DNA of 64,000 nucleotides, from assembly GCF_009360615.1 (NCBI RefSeq), contig NZ_SPEY01000004.1, positions 1 to 64,000 on the forward strand, written 5' to 3'. The position numbers and the translations under genes are program-made. The stretch is from Comamonas sp. GTDB taxonomy: Bacteria; Pseudomonadota; Gammaproteobacteria; Burkholderiales; Burkholderiaceae_C. Positions 62,450 through 64,000 of this stretch are shown in pieces. Every line of letters begins with the position of its first letter. The stretch's first letter is position 1. The notes beneath the pieces were generated by a model. The model was given only the letters and a program-made list of their open reading frames with translations, did not search any database and was not told the origin of the DNA.

Positions 62450-64000
62450 TCAGGCCCGCTGCAGCTGCGGCAGCCGCCCACGTACGGACGACCGGCTCAC
62501 AGGCCCCTCACCCAGCTTGAAGGCCGATACCTCGGCCATCAGACGGGCAGCCTGCTCGCGCAGGCTGGTCGCGGCAGCGGCCGACTGCTCGACCAGGGCG
62601 GAGTTCTGCTGCGTGGCAACGTCCAGCCCGGCCACGGACTGGTTGATCTCGGCAATGCCCCGTCCCTGGCTCTGCGATGCGCCGCCGATCTCGTCGATGA
62701 TGCGCGCCACCTTGCCCACGGCATCCAGCAGCTCCTGCATGGTGGCTCCCGCATGCGCCACCTGCTGCGATCCGCTGCCCACCTGGGTCACGGAGTCCGT
62801 GATGAGCTGGCGCACCTCCTTGGCGGCCTCGGCCGAGCGCTGTGCCAGGCTGCGCACTTCGGCCGCCACCACGGCAAAGCCCCGGCCCTGATCGCCGGCA
62901 CGCGCGGCCTCCACGGCGGCATTCAGCGCCAGGATATTGGTCTGGAAGGCAATCGAGTCGATCACACCGATGATGTCCACGATCTTGCGCGAGGCGTGGC
63001 GGATGCCTTCCATGGTCACCACCACCTGCTGGAAGGCCGCACCGCCACGCTCGGCCACGCCGCGCGCCGACTGTGCCAGATCGCCCGCGCTGCGCGTGGC
63101 CTCGCTATTGGCCTGCACGCTGTCCGTCAGCATCGACAGCGATGCCGCCGTCTGCTGCAAGGCGCTGGCCGCGTGCTCGGTGCGCTGACTCAGGTCCTGG
63201 TTGCCCTGGGCCACTTCGGAGCTGGCCACGGAAATCGAATCGGCGGCCTGGCGGACGGCCCCCACCATGCGTTCCAGCGACGAGACAAAGCGGTTGAAGG
63301 CCGAGGCCAGCGCCCCCACCTCGTCATGGCTCTCCACCGGCATGCGACGGCTCAGATCCCCATGACCGTCGGCAATGTCCTCCAGCATGCGCGCCGCGCG
63401 TCCCACGGGGGCCGCTATCGCCCGGCTCACCAGCCAGATCACCACCAGGCCGATGCCTCCGCCCACGAGGCCGGCCACGGCCGAAGTCAGCGCAATGGTG
63501 CGGCGCACGCCGCCCAGCACCTGGGCCTCGGGCAGCTCGGCAATCACGTACAGGTCCAGCTCGGGCACATAGGAGGACGCGATCAGCTGCCGGCCCGACG
63601 GCGCGTCGTACAGGGCATGGGCAAAGCGCTCACGGTTCAGCAGCGTGGCGCTGAGTGCGCCGCTGAAGCCGGGCTGGTCCTTGAGCCAATGCTTGCCGTC
63701 CGCCAGCGCCGGGTCGCGGTGCACGAGAATGCTGCCGTTGCCGCGCACCAGGGACACCGAGCCGGATTCGCCCACCTGGTAGGCGCGCACGGCCTGGGCC
63801 AGCCCGTCCACCGACAGGCCCAGGCCCGCAATGCCCTGCCTGCCCCGGCCCGCATCGAAGCGGACATTGATGAACAGCATGTAGGCTCCGGAGCCGACGT
63901 CCTTGTCGATCTCGAGCACCTGAGACTTGCCGCCGGCCAGCATGTCGTAGAACCAGTGGTCGCCCTGGCCCCTGGGCGCCAGTCTGCGCGTCAGGCCCTG
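62450..64000 (-). CDS. Methyl-accepting chemotaxis protein, 5' end off the window
   Basis: The frame stays open to the right edge (starting ...GQGDHWFYDMLAGG at 64000), so only the C-terminal part is present, about 517 residues. The periplasmic sensor end resembles a Cache domain (VRFDAGRGRQGIAGLGLSVDGLAQAV, key residues G, L and D). A transmembrane segment (IALTSAVAGLVGGGIGLVVIW), HAMP and the signalling hairpin follow, with the highly conserved tip FQTNILALNAAVEAA. The C-terminus lacks a CheR/CheB NWETF-type tail. It senses an unknown ligand and signals to CheA. Confidence 0.92.
   Translation of the reverse strand, partial: QGLTRRLAPRGQGDHWFYDMLAGGKSQVLEIDKDVGSGAYMLFINVRFDAGRGRQGIAGLGLSVDGLAQAVRAYQVGESGSVSLVRGNGSILVHRDPALADGKHWLKDQPGFSGALSATLLNRERFAHALYDAPSGRQLIASSYVPELDLYVIAELPEAQVLGGVRRTIALTSAVAGLVGGGIGLVVIWLVSRAIAAPVGRAARMLEDIADGHGDLSRRMPVESHDEVGALASAFNRFVSSLERMVGAVRQAADSISVASSEVAQGNQDLSQRTEHAASALQQTAASLSMLTDSVQANSEATRSAGDLAQSARGVAERGGAAFQQVVVTMEGIRHASRKIVDIIGVIDSIAFQTNILALNAAVEAARAGDQGRGFAVVAAEVRSLAQRSAEAAKEVRQLITDSVTQVGSGSQQVAHAGATMQELLDAVGKVARIIDEIGGASQSQGRGIAEINQSVAGLDVATQQNSALVEQSAAAATSLREQAARLMAEVSAFKLGEGPVSRSSVRGRLPQLQRA

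Overview
The window looks like chromosomal DNA of a high-GC betaproteobacterium of the Burkholderiales. Comamonadaceae is most likely and a Comamonas-like organism is plausible. The reasons are three Bug-type (tripartite tricarboxylate) solute receptors, a betaproteobacterial trimeric porin, several branched-chain-type periplasmic binding proteins, dense LysR-regulated catabolic loci, the ybiB-cobA pair and a MoxR-DUF58-TgpA block. This rests on recognising families by eye; no database search was made. I found no rRNA, tRNA, CRISPR array, insertion sequence or phage module.

Layout. 1-2.2 kb: start of etfB with a palindromic operator candidate, an ECHDC3-like enoyl-CoA hydratase homologue and a class II HDAC-like deacetylase. 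2.3-7.6 kb: moxR, a DUF58 gene, tgpA and mltB (envelope and peptidoglycan). 7.6-13.2 kb: a fimbrial-subunit remnant, an ABC binding protein, a small heat-shock protein, wrbA, tsaD, a CBS protein and a DUF937 protein. 13.3-18.4 kb: a LysR-controlled operon of Zn alcohol dehydrogenase, EthD-like protein and Bug receptor, followed by a porin. 18.5-24.8 kb: ybiB-cobA, a thioesterase, a flavoprotein, a BMP-type lipoprotein, rpsU and a YqeY protein. 24.9-27.6 kb: dmlR/dmlA (D-malate or tartrate oxidation) and a DUF1801 gene. 27.7-37.1 kb: a sugar-acid-type catabolic cluster. 37.3-42.2 kb: a c-di-GMP enzyme, a DMT exporter, an unknown membrane protein and a winged-helix regulator. 42.2-45.0 kb: pmbA/darP/mogA. 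45.0-50.0 kb: an ABC binding protein and an ImpA-like lipoprotein metalloprotease behind an AT-rich stretch. 50.1-52.4 kb: thiC with a TPP riboswitch and attenuator. 52.5-55.3 kb: two nitroreductases around a second binding protein paralogous to the one at 45 kb. 55.5-64 kb: cysE, trmJ, suhB, a sterol-desaturase-family enzyme, mutS and a truncated chemotaxis receptor.

How the genes fit together. Much of the window is housekeeping: ribosome and tRNA modification, thiamine, cysteine, molybdenum cofactor, siroheme and mismatch repair. Between these lie substrate-specific uptake and catabolism modules, each with its own LysR regulator. The best candidate for an undescribed system is 27.7-37.1 kb. 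There, two Bug receptors lie with a UxaA/GarD-type dehydratase, an aldehyde dehydrogenase, a sialidase-like beta-propeller protein, a D-2-hydroxyacid dehydrogenase and an HpaI-type aldolase, with no TctA/TctB permease in sight. The LysR-ADH-EthD-Bug-porin operon at 13.3-18.4 kb is a second, smaller candidate.
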